Shown in pieces: positions 7,360-16,050 of a stretch of DNA of 64,000 nt. Source of the stretch: Streptomyces peucetius (GTDB taxonomy: Bacteria > Actinomycetota > Actinomycetes > Streptomycetales > Streptomycetaceae); the NCBI RefSeq assembly GCF_025854275.1, contig NZ_CP107567.1, positions 3,224,001 to 3,288,000 of the forward strand, read 5' to 3'. Numbering within the stretch: the first letter of the stretch is position 1; every line of letters begins with the position of its first letter. A model generated the notes under the pieces. The model saw only the letters and a list, made by a program, of their open reading frames with translations. It was not told the DNA's origin and ran no database searches. The translations under genes and the position numbers were made by a program.

Positions 7360-8997
7360 ATGCGCAGTGGAGCAAAGGTCGCCATCGTCGGCGGCGTCTT
7401 CGCGGTCGTCGCGACCGGCGTCGGCTACGGGGGCTACAACCTGTACACCGGGCTCACCGGCTCCGATGGGAGCGGTACCAGTACCAAGGCCGGGTCGGAG
7501 GAGAAACGGACCGGACCGCCCGACGCGGACGAGATCGAGCAGACGGCCAAGGACTTCCTCGCCGCCTGGGCCGAGGGCAGGGGCCTCGAAGCGGCCCAGC
7601 TGACCAACAACCGGGCCGAGGCGGAGCCGCTGCTGACCGGGTTCAGCGAGAAGGCGCACGTCACCGATGCCGTCATCAAGCCCGGCCGGCCGACGGGTGC
7701 GACCGTGCCGTTCACCGTGGACGCGACGGTGACGTACGAGGGTATGAGCAAGCCCTGGTCGTACGCCTCGAAGCTCACCGTCGTCCGTGGGCTGACGACC
7801 GGGAAGGCGCTGGTGGACTGGCAGCCGTCCGTGGTGCACCCGAAGCTCACGAAGGGCGCCTCACTGGTGACGGCGGAGGCGTCGGCCCCGCAGATCAAGG
7901 CGGTCGACGACAACAACGTCGCGCTGACGAGAGAGCAGTACCCCTCGCTCGGGCCGGTCCTGGACCAGCTGCGCAAGAAGTACGGCGCCGAGGCCGGCGG
8001 CGCGCCCGGCATCGAGCTGGCCATCACCTCCGCGACGGCGGACGTGCCCGACCGGACGCTGCTCACGCTGACGAAGGGCAAGGCGGGCACACTGCGCACG
8101 ACCCTCGACGCGAAGGTCCAGGCCGCCGCGGAGAAGGCCGTGAAGAACTACTCCGCGGCGTCCGTCGTGGCGATCCAGCCCAGCACGGGTGAGATCAAGG
8201 CGGTCGCCAACGCCCGGCCCGGGGAGTTCAACGCGGCACTCCAGGGCGCCCAGGCGCCGGGCTCGACGATGAAGATCGTGACGGCCGCGATGATGATGGA
8301 CAAAGGGCTGGTGAGCGGCCCGGGTTCGCCGGTCGTATGCCCGCCGACCATCACGTGGGAGCGCGTGTTCCACAACCTCAAGGACTTCTCGCTCACCGGC
8401 GCCACCTTCCAGCAGGCCTTCGCCCGCTCCTGCAACACCACCTTCATCAAGCCGGTCAAGCCGCTCGGCGACGGCGCGGGCACGGCGCTCGGCGACACCG
8501 CACGCAAGTACTTCGGCATAGGTCTCAACTGGCAGACGGGTGTCGTGACCTTCGACGGCAAGGTGCCGGAGTCGACGGGCTCGGAGACCGCCGCCTCGTA
8601 CATCGGCCAGGGGCGGATCCAGATGAACGCCCTCAATGTCGCCTCCATCGCCGCCACCGCGAAGAACGGCGCCTTCAAGCAGCCGGTCATCGTCCCGCAG
8701 GACCTGGACGGCCGCGAACTCGCCGAGGCCACACGCCTGCCCGGCTCGATCGCCGGGGCGCTGCGCCAGATGATGAACGCGACCGCCACGAGCGGCACGG
8801 CCGCCGAGGCCATGGCCTCCGTGGGCGGCGACAAGGGCGCGAAGACCGGCTCCGCCGAGGTCGACGGGCAGGGCGACTCCAACAGCTGGTTCACCGGGTA
8901 CGCCGACGACCTGGCCGCCGCCGCGGTCGTGCAGGCCGGCGGACACGGCAGTGACGCGGCGGGACCGGCCGTCGCCCAGGTGCTGAACGCCCGCTGA
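7360..8997 (+). CDS. Penicillin-binding transpeptidase
   Basis: A 545-residue membrane-anchored cell-wall enzyme. One N-terminal helix (residues about 7-27) is followed by an NTF2-like/MecA_N domain (about 50-165), a short dimerisation segment, and a transpeptidase domain. The active-site triads are complete: PGSTMK (SxxK nucleophile), SCN (SxN) and KTGSAE (KTG). It cross-links peptidoglycan outside the membrane and should bind beta-lactams. The ATG at 7360 follows GGAGGGGG, better than the in-frame ATG at 7333. It resembles the sporulation or accessory class of PBPs common in Streptomyces; no cell-division neighbours support a specific role. Confidence 0.9.
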   Translation: MRSGAKVAIVGGVFAVVATGVGYGGYNLYTGLTGSDGSGTSTKAGSEEKRTGPPDADEIEQTAKDFLAAWAEGRGLEAAQLTNNRAEAEPLLTGFSEKAHVTDAVIKPGRPTGATVPFTVDATVTYEGMSKPWSYASKLTVVRGLTTGKALVDWQPSVVHPKLTKGASLVTAEASAPQIKAVDDNNVALTREQYPSLGPVLDQLRKKYGAEAGGAPGIELAITSATADVPDRTLLTLTKGKAGTLRTTLDAKVQAAAEKAVKNYSAASVVAIQPSTGEIKAVANARPGEFNAALQGAQAPGSTMKIVTAAMMMDKGLVSGPGSPVVCPPTITWERVFHNLKDFSLTGATFQQAFARSCNTTFIKPVKPLGDGAGTALGDTARKYFGIGLNWQTGVVTFDGKVPESTGSETAASYIGQGRIQMNALNVASIAATAKNGAFKQPVIVPQDLDGRELAEATRLPGSIAGALRQMMNATATSGTAAEAMASVGGDKGAKTGSAEVDGQGDSNSWFTGYADDLAAAAVVQAGGHGSDAAGPAVAQVLNAR

Positions 8998-9052
8998 GCC
9001 CAGGGGTGAAACCGCTCGCACGGCCCGTACGGCTACCGCTAGCGTGCGGGCC

Positions 9053-9544
9053 ATGAGCACTCACGACACCGTCGGCGCGCACCCCCGTTTCGCCGAGGCC
9101 CTGCGCGAGCTCGGCCTCGACGTCCCCGTGCGCCGCTTCCCGGACGCCACCCGGACCGCCGTGCAGGCCGCCGAGGCCATCGGCTGCGACGTCGGCGAGA
9201 TCGTCAAGTCCCTGATCTTCGAGGCGGATTCCGCGCCGGTGCTGGTGCTGATGGACGGTGCGTCCCGTGTCGACGTGGAGCGGGTACGGCAGGAGCTGGG
9301 CGCCGAGGCCGTCAAGCGCGCCGGCGCCGACCTGGTGCGGGAGACGACCGGGTACGCGATCGGGGGCGTGCCGCCGTTCGGCCACCGGACCCGTACCCGG
9401 GTGCTGGCCGACCGGGGGCTGCTCGACCACGACGTGGTCTGGGCGGCGGCCGGGACCCCGCACGCGGTCTTCCCGCTCGACCCCAAGTCCCTGATCGCCC
9501 ACGCGGGCGGCACCCTGGTGGACGTCCGCGAGCGCACCGCGTGA
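9053..9544 (+). CDS. YbaK/EbsC family aminoacyl-tRNA deacylase-like protein
   Basis: A 163-residue single-domain protein. VRRFPDATRTAVQAAEAIGC, EIVKSLIFEAD, GADLVRETTGYAIGGVPPFGH and VWAAAGTPHAVFPLDPKSL are classic YbaK/EbsC motifs. The family hydrolyses mischarged aminoacyl-tRNAs (Cys-tRNA-Pro, Ala-tRNA-Pro and others) in trans. The lysine in EIVKSL is the conserved substrate-positioning residue. No Shine-Dalgarno precedes the ATG, and a -10-like tract lies just upstream, so the mRNA may be leaderless. A longer start at 9044 is less likely. Confidence 0.88.
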   Translation: MSTHDTVGAHPRFAEALRELGLDVPVRRFPDATRTAVQAAEAIGCDVGEIVKSLIFEADSAPVLVLMDGASRVDVERVRQELGAEAVKRAGADLVRETTGYAIGGVPPFGHRTRTRVLADRGLLDHDVVWAAAGTPHAVFPLDPKSLIAHAGGTLVDVRERTA

Positions 9545-9596
9545 CGCCGTCGGCGGACATCGGTCCGATTCTCAGGGCCGGCCGGGGGCCTGCCCG

Positions 9597-10379
9597 TCAC
9601 CGGTCCCCCGAGCGCTCCTCCACCACCATCTGCCGGAAGCCGGTGTTGACGGCCAGCAGCCCTCCGTCGACCGGGAGCGTCGCGCCCGTTACCCATGCCG
9701 CGTCGCGCGAGGCGAGGAAGGCGACCGCCGCGGCGATGTCCTCGGGCTCGCCGACGCGGCCGAGCGGATAGACACCGTTCAGGACCTCGAGGCTCGTCTC
9801 CCTGCCCTCCCAGGAACGGGTGCGGATCGTGCCGGGGTTGACCTGGTTGACCCGGATGCCGCGCGCGGCGCCCTCGCCCGCGAGGGTGCGGGTCAGCGAC
9901 GCGAGACCGGCCTTGGCCGCGCTGTAGGCGTGGCCGCCGAAGTCCTGCTCGGCGTTGACGGAACCGATGTTGACGATCGCGCCCCGCCCGTGGGCGGCCA
10001 GGTGCGGCCATGAGGCCCGTGCGCAGCGCAGGGCGCCGGTGAGCGTGATGTCGAGGTCCTGCTGCCAGCCGTCGTCCGGCAGTTCCTCGAGCGGCCCTTC
10101 GTGCCGGGACGCCGAGAACGCGTTGTTGACCAGTACGTCCAGGGATCCGAGGTGTTCCACCGCGTACGCGACGGCCGCCCGGACCGACTCCCGCTCGCCG
10201 ACGTCGCAGCGGACGAAGGCCGCGCCGTCGATCGTGGCCGCGGTCCGCTCGGCCGCGTCCGTGTCGATGTCGGCGATCAGCACCCTGGCGCCCTCGGACG
10301 CCAGCCGCCGTGCCGTGGCCTCGCCGATGCCCCGTGCCCCGCCCGTGATCAGTGCGCCGTAGCCCTCGAAACGTGTCAT
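9597..10379 (-). CDS. SDR family oxidoreductase
   Basis: A 260-residue classical short-chain dehydrogenase: TGGARGIGE cofactor loop, DVLVNNAFS (NNAG variant), a serine in IVNIGSVNAEQDF and YSAAK as the catalytic Tyr/Lys. It reduces or oxidises a hydroxyl/keto group with NAD(P)H. Its ATG overlaps the stop of the upstream beta-lactamase-like gene by four bases (ATGA), so the two proteins are made together and may serve one catabolic route. NNAF instead of NNAG is a slight departure. Confidence 0.85.
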   Translation of the reverse strand: MTRFEGYGALITGGARGIGEATARRLASEGARVLIADIDTDAAERTAATIDGAAFVRCDVGERESVRAAVAYAVEHLGSLDVLVNNAFSASRHEGPLEELPDDGWQQDLDITLTGALRCARASWPHLAAHGRGAIVNIGSVNAEQDFGGHAYSAAKAGLASLTRTLAGEGAARGIRVNQVNPGTIRTRSWEGRETSLEVLNGVYPLGRVGEPEDIAAAVAFLASRDAAWVTGATLPVDGGLLAVNTGFRQMVVEERSGDR

Positions 10380-11566
10380 AGGGCCGAACGTACCGCCCGG
10401 ATCAGCGCCTGGGCACGGGGATCGGCGGTAACGCCCTTGCGCATGCCGTTGGTTGTGTAGCCGAGTGCGACACCCGACTCCGGGTCGGCGAAGCCGAGGG
10501 ACCCTCCACGGCCGGGGTGGCCGAAGGAGCCGGGGCCGAGCAGCGGTGACGCGGGGCCGTGCAGCATGAAACCGAGTCCGAAGCGGGTGGGCACGACCAG
10601 CACCCGGTCGGGCCCGGCTGACTCCTCGGTGCGGGCGAGGGTGAGCGTGGCCGGTGCGAAGAGCCGGGGCCCGCCGTCGACCTCTCCGATGGTCGCGGCG
10701 TAGAAGCGGGCGAGCGCGCGGGCCGTGGATATGCCGCCGGAGGCGGGGAGTTCGGCGGCGCGATAGGCCGGGTCGTTCTCGTCGGGGAGCGGGTCGACGG
10801 CCTCGAAGGCGCGCCGGGTCAGCGATGCCGGGTCGCGGTAGGCCTCTGCCACGGCACGCTTGGGCCGCAGCTTGAGGCCGCCGCCCGCGGCGGTCGGCGG
10901 CTCCGCGATCTGCCCGAGCCGCCCCACCCGGTGGGCCTCCTCGGAGGGCAGCCCTATCCACAGGTCGAGGCCGAGGGGGCGAGCGATCTCCTCCGCGACC
11001 CAACGGCCCAGGGTGCGCCCGGTGACGCGGCGTACCAGTTCGCCGAGGAGCCAGCTGTAGGTGTGCGCGTGGTAGCCGTGCTCGGTGCCGGGCTCCCATG
11101 CGGGTGCCTGCGCGGCCAGCGCGGCCGGACCGCTGACGCCGTCCGCCGCCTCCGCCGGCGTGAGCGGACGGTCCAGCACCGGCACACCGGCGCGGTGGGA
11201 GAGCAGGTGGCGTACGAGAACCCGCTCCTTGCCGGCCGCCTTGAACTCGGGCCAGTAGGTGCCCACCGGTGCGTCCAGGTCGATCTGGCCGCGCTGGTGG
11301 AGCAGCAGGACGACGGCCGCGGCGACGCCCTTGGTCGCCGAGCGGACGACCTGTGCGGTGTCGACCGCCCACGGTTCGTGCCCGTCGACGTCCCGGGTGC
11401 CGGCCCACAGGTCGACGACCTTGCGCCCGTCGCGGTAGACGGCGACGGCCGCCCCGCGTTCGCCGCGCTGTTCGAAGCCCCGCGTGAAGGCGTCCGCGAC
11501 CGCCTCGAAGCCGTCCGCCACCGTGCCCCGGACGTCCACCACGTCTGCTCCTTCGCTGCGATCCAT
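10376..11566 (-). CDS. Beta-lactamase-like serine hydrolase (class C/EstB type)
   Basis: A 396-residue cytoplasmic-looking serine hydrolase. SATK supplies the SxxK nucleophile, the tyrosine in HTYSWLLGE occupies the YxN position, and GHPGRGGSLGFADP is the HxG region typical of EstB-like esterases and class C relatives. No signal peptide is seen. Such enzymes usually cleave small esters or amides rather than peptidoglycan. The gene overlaps the SDR by four bases. ATG at 11566 was chosen over the ATG at 11596 because the conserved part begins shortly after it; the choice is uncertain. Confidence 0.85.
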   Translation of the reverse strand: MDRSEGADVVDVRGTVADGFEAVADAFTRGFEQRGERGAAVAVYRDGRKVVDLWAGTRDVDGHEPWAVDTAQVVRSATKGVAAAVVLLLHQRGQIDLDAPVGTYWPEFKAAGKERVLVRHLLSHRAGVPVLDRPLTPAEAADGVSGPAALAAQAPAWEPGTEHGYHAHTYSWLLGELVRRVTGRTLGRWVAEEIARPLGLDLWIGLPSEEAHRVGRLGQIAEPPTAAGGGLKLRPKRAVAEAYRDPASLTRRAFEAVDPLPDENDPAYRAAELPASGGISTARALARFYAATIGEVDGGPRLFAPATLTLARTEESAGPDRVLVVPTRFGLGFMLHGPASPLLGPGSFGHPGRGGSLGFADPESGVALGYTTNGMRKGVTADPRAQALIRAVRSAL

Positions 11567-11622
11567 CCCCCCATGGTGCAACGTGGTGCAGACCACTCCG
11601 CGCCCGGGGCGGCCGGGCCGGG

Positions 11623-12099
11623 TCAGCTGAGCACGATGGAGACGTCGATGTTGTCGCGGGTGGCGTTGGAGTACGGGCAGACCTGGTGGGCGGCGGCCAC
11701 GAGCCGCGAGGCGAGGTCCTGGTCGATGAGCGGCAACGAGACGTTGAGGGCGACCGCGAGGCCGTAACCGCGCGCGTTGTTGGGGCCGATGCCGACCTTG
11801 GCGGCGACGGTGGAGCCGCTGAGGTCGAGACCAGCGCGGCGGCCGACGAGCACCAGGGCGTTGTGGAAGCAGGAGCTGTAGCCGGCGGCGAAGAGCTGTT
11901 CCGGGTTGGTGCCGTTGCCGTCGCCGCCGAGCGCGGGCGGCATGGCGAGGCGTAGTTCGATCCGGCCGTCGTGGCTGGTCACATAGCCGTCGCGGCCGCC
12001 GTGGGCGGTGGCCTCAGCCACGTACATGATCTTCGTCGGGCGGGTGTCGGCCGCGCCGTAGCTGCCGGCCGTGCCGGAGGTGTCGGCCTGTTGGCTCAT
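11623..12099 (-). CDS. ohr: Organic hydroperoxide resistance peroxidase Ohr
   Basis: A 158-residue OsmC/Ohr-family thiol peroxidase. The two redox cysteines are in YSSCFHNAL and HQVCPYSNATR. The pattern GTNPEQLFAAGYSSCF is specific to Ohr, and the arginine in DGRIELRL fits the usual active-site arginine region. It reduces organic hydroperoxides, with lipoylated proteins as electron donors in studied homologues. The N terminus is about 20 residues longer than most. It lies 118 bp downstream of ohrR, with a candidate operator between them. Confidence 0.95.
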   Translation of the reverse strand: MSQQADTSGTAGSYGAADTRPTKIMYVAEATAHGGRDGYVTSHDGRIELRLAMPPALGGDGNGTNPEQLFAAGYSSCFHNALVLVGRRAGLDLSGSTVAAKVGIGPNNARGYGLAVALNVSLPLIDQDLASRLVAAAHQVCPYSNATRDNIDVSIVLS

Positions 12100-12178
12100 G
12101 CTGCGTCCCCGATGTGCGTGCGCCGGCGGGTCCGCATCGCGTGCTCCGGCGCGTGAATTCGTCGCGGAATTACGGAAT

Positions 12179-12196
12179 TACATCGCGCACAATGTA
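12179..12196. promoter_or_regulatory. Candidate OhrR operator upstream of ohr
   Basis: Inverted repeat TACAT and ATGTA with an 8-bp centre in the only A/T-rich patch between ohrR and ohr. OhrR sites elsewhere are A/T-rich TACAATT-type palindromes, so the match is suggestive only. Confidence 0.4.
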
Positions 12197-12217
12197 TCGG
12201 AGGGGCCGATCTTCCGA

Positions 12218-12693
12218 TTACTCCGGGGCGGCCCGCACGGCCGTCTCCGCCAGGCGGTGCAGGTCGGCCCGGAGCCGGGCGATCTCGGCACCCTCCAGAC
12301 CGGTGCTCACCAGCAGCTGGGCGGGCACCCGCGCCGCCCGTTCGCGCAGCGCCTCGCCCTGGTCCGTCAGCACCAGCCGCACGGAACGCTCGTCGGCCGC
12401 GGAACGCTCCCGCCGCACCAGACCCGCCGCCTCCAGCCGCTTGAGCAGCGGCGAGACCGTGCCGTAGTCGAGCCGCAGCGCGGAGCCCAGTTCCTTGACG
12501 GGAATCTCGCCGCGCTCCCACAGCACCAGCATCGTGAGGTACTGCGGGTAGGTCAGGCCGAGCTCGGCGAGCAGCGGCCGGTAGGCGGCCGTGACCGCCC
12601 GCTGCGCCGCGTACAGCGCGAAGCACAACTGGTCGTCGAGCAGCAGCGACGCCCCCGCCGCCCCGCCCCGGTCCTCTTGTCCGCGCTCCGTGT

Positions 12694-12697
<4 letters not shown>
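12218..12697 (-). CDS. ohrR: MarR-family organic peroxide sensor OhrR
   Basis: A 159-residue winged-helix repressor. DDQLCFALYAAQRAV places the peroxide-sensing cysteine at the standard N-terminal position, and LTYPQYLTMLVLWE, ALRLDYGTVSPLLKRLEAAGLV and ERSVRLVLTDQG are OhrR signatures. Oxidation of that Cys releases DNA and derepresses ohr. The GTG start at 12697 overlaps the stop of the upstream ABC ATPase gene by four bases (GTGA), so ohrR can be made from the metal-transporter transcript as well as from any promoter of its own. Confidence 0.93.
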
Positions 12698-13469
<772 letters not shown>

Positions 13470-13473
<4 letters not shown>

Positions 13474-14231
13474 AGCGTCCATCCCAGCAGACAGACCGCG
13501 AGCGCGGTCACGGGCAGTGCGGCGGCGGACGACCACTGGGCCCGGGTCGCCCGCACATCGTCGAGGACCGGCATCGTTCCGGTGTAGCCGCGGCTGACCA
13601 TCGCGAGGTGCACCCGCTCGCCCCGCTCGTAGGAGCGGATGAACAGGGCACCGGCGGACTTGGCGAGCACGCCCCAGTGGCGTACGCCGCGCGCCTCGAA
13701 GCCGCGCGAGCGGCGGGCGATCGACATCCGGCGCATCTCGTCGGCGATGACGTCGCCGTAGCGGATCATGAAGGAGGCGATCTGGACCAGCAGCGACGGC
13801 AGGCGCAGCCGCTGCAGGCCCAGCAGCAGCGAGCGCAGCTCGGTGGTCGAGGCGAGGAGCACGGAGGCGGCGACGCCGAGCGTTCCCTTGGCGAGGATGT
13901 TCCACGCGCCCCACAGGCCGGGGACGGAGAGCGGGATCCCCAGCACCTCCGTCTGCTCGCCGGGCACCACGAAGGGCATCAGCAGCGCGAACGCCACGAA
14001 CGGGATCTCGATCAGCAGCCGCTTCAGCAGGAAGCCCGCCGGGACGCGGGCCACGGCCGCGACCGACCCGAGCAGCACCGCGTACAGCCCGAAGGCCCAG
14101 ACGGCCTCGCGCGGGGTGGAGACGACGACCAGCACGAAGCCGAGGACGGCGAGCAGCTTGCAGTGCGCCGGCAGCGCGTGCACCGGCGAGTGGCCGTGCC
14201 GGTAGAGCTTGTGCGCGTGTCCCGCACCCAT
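13470..14231 (-). CDS. cbiQ: Transmembrane subunit CbiQ of cobalt/nickel ECF transporter
   Basis: A 253-residue membrane protein with several helices; the signature segments EMRRMSIARRSRGFEARG and SYERGERVHLAMVSRGYTG are the coupling-helix motifs (A-R-G type) that contact the ATPase. The N-terminal HKLYRHGHSPVHALPAHCKLLA is typical. It couples ATP hydrolysis by CbiO to the CbiM substrate subunit. Overlaps cbiO by four bases and starts 18 bp after cbiM. Confidence 0.92.
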
Positions 14232-14249
14232 GTCCGAGGCCGCCCCCGC

Positions 14250-15329
14250 TCAGACGGAGCTCTGCACTGGGGTGCACTCTTCGCCGGCCGTGTCCCGCCG
14301 GCGGCGCACCACATGGAAGACGCCGGTGCCGACGGCCACGGTCGCGCCGACGCCGATCGCACCGGCGAGGCCGCCGGAGAGGCGGGCGTCCTCGACGTCC
14401 TTGACGCCGTAGTCCGCGAGCGGGGAGCCGGCGGCCGCGTGCTCCTTCGCCGAAGCGTCGAAGCCCTTGTCGGCGGCGACCTTCTCCAGGCCGTCGGGGC
14501 TGGCGGAGGCGTAGAAGGAGACGAAGCCCGCGAGAACGAGACTGGTCACCAGGCCGCCGAGCCACAGACGGCGCGGCGAGCGGGCGGCGGCCGGAGCGGG
14601 GCGGGCGGCGGGCGCGTCGACCAGCTCGCCGCCGACGCGGAGCTTGAGCGGCGTGGACAGGCCGCGGGCCCCGTACACGAGGTCGGGCCGTACGGCGACG
14701 ACGGCGCCCACGGTCAGCATGGTGATCACGGCCTCGCCGACGCCGATGAGGACGTGGACGCCGACCATCGCGGTGAGGACCGAGCCGACGGGCACCTCGG
14801 TGACCCCGCCGACCGCGTAGACCAGGGTGAAGGCCGCCGCCGACGCGGGCACGGAGACCAGCGCGGCGACGAAGGACGCGGCGGTCACCGAGCGGCGGGT
14901 CCGCGGCAGGACCTTGACCAGGCCGCGGAAGAGGCCGTACGCGACGAGGACGGTGACGACGCCCATGACGGTGATGTTGACGCCCAGGGCGGTGAGGCCT
15001 CCGTCGGCGAAGAGGATGCCCTGCATCAGCAGCACGACGGCGATGCAGAGCACGCCGGTGAACGGCCCGACGAGGATGGCCGCCAGCGCCCCGCCGAGCA
15101 GATGCCCGCTGGTGCCGGCGGCGACGGGGAAGTTGAGCATCTGAACGGCGAAGACGAACGCGGCGACCAGGCCCGCGAGCGGCGCCGTGCGGTCGGCGCC
15201 GGGCAGCGCGGCCTCACAGGCGCCCAGTTCCCGGCGGGCGCCGCGGAGGCCGGCGGCGACCGCTCCGGCGGCGACGACTCCGGCGGCCACCGAGACGGGC
15301 GTATTGATGAATCCGTCGGGGACATGCAT
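14250..15329 (-). CDS. cbiM: CbiM-CbiN-type fused substrate-binding subunit
   Basis: A 359-residue membrane protein. The first residues MHVPDGF carry the conserved N-terminal His that ligands Co/Ni in CbiM/NikM. Helices fill residues 10-220, with GTSGHLLGGALAAILVGPF and GVNITVMG as family motifs. After a proline/alanine linker, residues about 250-345 contain one helix, the segment FYASASPDGLEKVAADKGF and a final helix, matching the PDGLE/CbiN-like domain fused in actinobacterial versions. It is the first gene of the operon; the Nur-like box 51-67 bp upstream of the start points to nickel uptake repressed by nickel. Confidence 0.92.
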   Translation of the reverse strand: MHVPDGFINTPVSVAAGVVAAGAVAAGLRGARRELGACEAALPGADRTAPLAGLVAAFVFAVQMLNFPVAAGTSGHLLGGALAAILVGPFTGVLCIAVVLLMQGILFADGGLTALGVNITVMGVVTVLVAYGLFRGLVKVLPRTRRSVTAASFVAALVSVPASAAAFTLVYAVGGVTEVPVGSVLTAMVGVHVLIGVGEAVITMLTVGAVVAVRPDLVYGARGLSTPLKLRVGGELVDAPAARPAPAAARSPRRLWLGGLVTSLVLAGFVSFYASASPDGLEKVAADKGFDASAKEHAAAGSPLADYGVKDVEDARLSGGLAGAIGVGATVAVGTGVFHVVRRRRDTAGEECTPVQSSV

Positions 15330-15379
15330 GGAGAGCTCCGCTTCGGACAGATGAACAACTGCTCAATGATAGTGCCCAG

Positions 15380-15396
15380 CTGCAAACGACTTGCAA
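15380..15396 (-). promoter_or_regulatory. Probable Nur box upstream of cbiMQO
   Basis: Read toward cbiM, the site is TTGCAA, five bases, TTGCAG. This is one base from the TTGCAA-N5-TTGCAA motif I recall for the nickel-responsive Fur homologue Nur of Streptomyces coelicolor. A TATCAT that could serve as the -10 lies 19 bp downstream of the first half-site (15366-15371), so binding would occlude the promoter. Confidence 0.68.
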
Positions 15397-15499
15397 GAGC
15401 GCATTGGTCACACACATGGAGCGGACAGATGAAGGCGGAGCGCTCTGCCCTAAATATGGGACATTAGAGACAAAGCGGATGAGTGTGAGGAGCTTGCCG

Positions 15500-15841
15500 A
15501 TGTCGCACGCCGTCAAAGAGCAGGCAAGTGGCCGGATCGTCACCGACGCTCCTCAGCACCGACCTGTGCGTGTCTTCCTGACCTACGACCCCGCGGAGAA
15601 CCCCGGAACCGTCAGTTTCGCGTTCCCCAGCGGCCGGGAGTGGACGTTCCCGCGTGCGCTCCTCGAGTCGGGGCTGCGGGCGCCCACCCGGGACGGGGAC
15701 ATCGGAATCTGGCCGTGCGGCCGGGTCCAGGCCATCATCGAGTTCCACACGACCGACGGTGTCGCCGTCGTCCAGTTCGACGCGAAGACGCTGATCCGGT
15801 TCCTCCAGCACACCTACGCGGTGGCGACCCCGGCACTCTGA
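15500..15841 (+). CDS. SsgA-family sporulation and cell-division protein
   Basis: A 113-residue SsgA-like protein (SALP). VRVFLTYDPAENPGTVSFAF, EWTFPRALLESGLRAPT and GDIGIWPCG are the conserved blocks of the family, which is restricted to morphologically complex actinomycetes and controls septum-site choice and spore-wall assembly. I chose the ATG at 15500 because GAGGAG (15487-15492) sits 7 nt upstream; in-frame starts at 15404 and 15479 lack this. Which of the SALPs (SsgA-G) it represents cannot be said from sequence alone. A strong terminator follows at 15901. Confidence 0.88.
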   Translation: MSHAVKEQASGRIVTDAPQHRPVRVFLTYDPAENPGTVSFAFPSGREWTFPRALLESGLRAPTRDGDIGIWPCGRVQAIIEFHTTDGVAVVQFDAKTLIRFLQHTYAVATPAL

Positions 15842-15900
15842 GGCGCCGGGCGGCGGTGCCACAGCGCTGCCCGGCCGGCGATTGCCCCGACGCACAAAAG

Positions 15901-15940
15901 TGGCCGTATCCGCCGGCCCCATGCCCGGCGGATACGGCCA
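15901..15940 (+). terminator. Perfect 16-bp hairpin terminator
   Basis: Positions 15901-15916 and 15925-15940 are exact inverted repeats around an 8-nt loop, 60 bp past the SsgA-like gene. No strong U-run follows, as is common in Streptomyces. Confidence 0.85.
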
Positions 15941-15994
15941 CGGTCCGTACCGGCCCCCGTCCCCACGGTGCCGGCACGGACGCCGGGGGTCCGC

Positions 15995-16030
15995 TCCCCG
16001 GGTGGCGCGGCCGGGCCGCGCCACCGGGGA
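15995..16030 (-). terminator. Hairpin terminator for the MMPL gene
   Basis: Arms 15995-16012 and 16014-16030 pair over 17 bp with a single bulge, beginning about 20 bp beyond the MMPL stop on the minus strand. Confidence 0.75.
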
Positions 16031-16050
16031 CCCCCGGAGTCCCCGTGGAC

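Noticed and set aside
15330..15420. Cobalamin riboswitch before cbiM
   Set aside because: The leader is under 100 nt and lacks a B12-box or long conserved structure; an operator-type repeat is present instead.
13608..15467. 619-residue plus-strand frame
   Set aside because: Antisense shadow of cbiQ/cbiM, with Gln/Asp/Arg-rich low-complexity translation and no domain.
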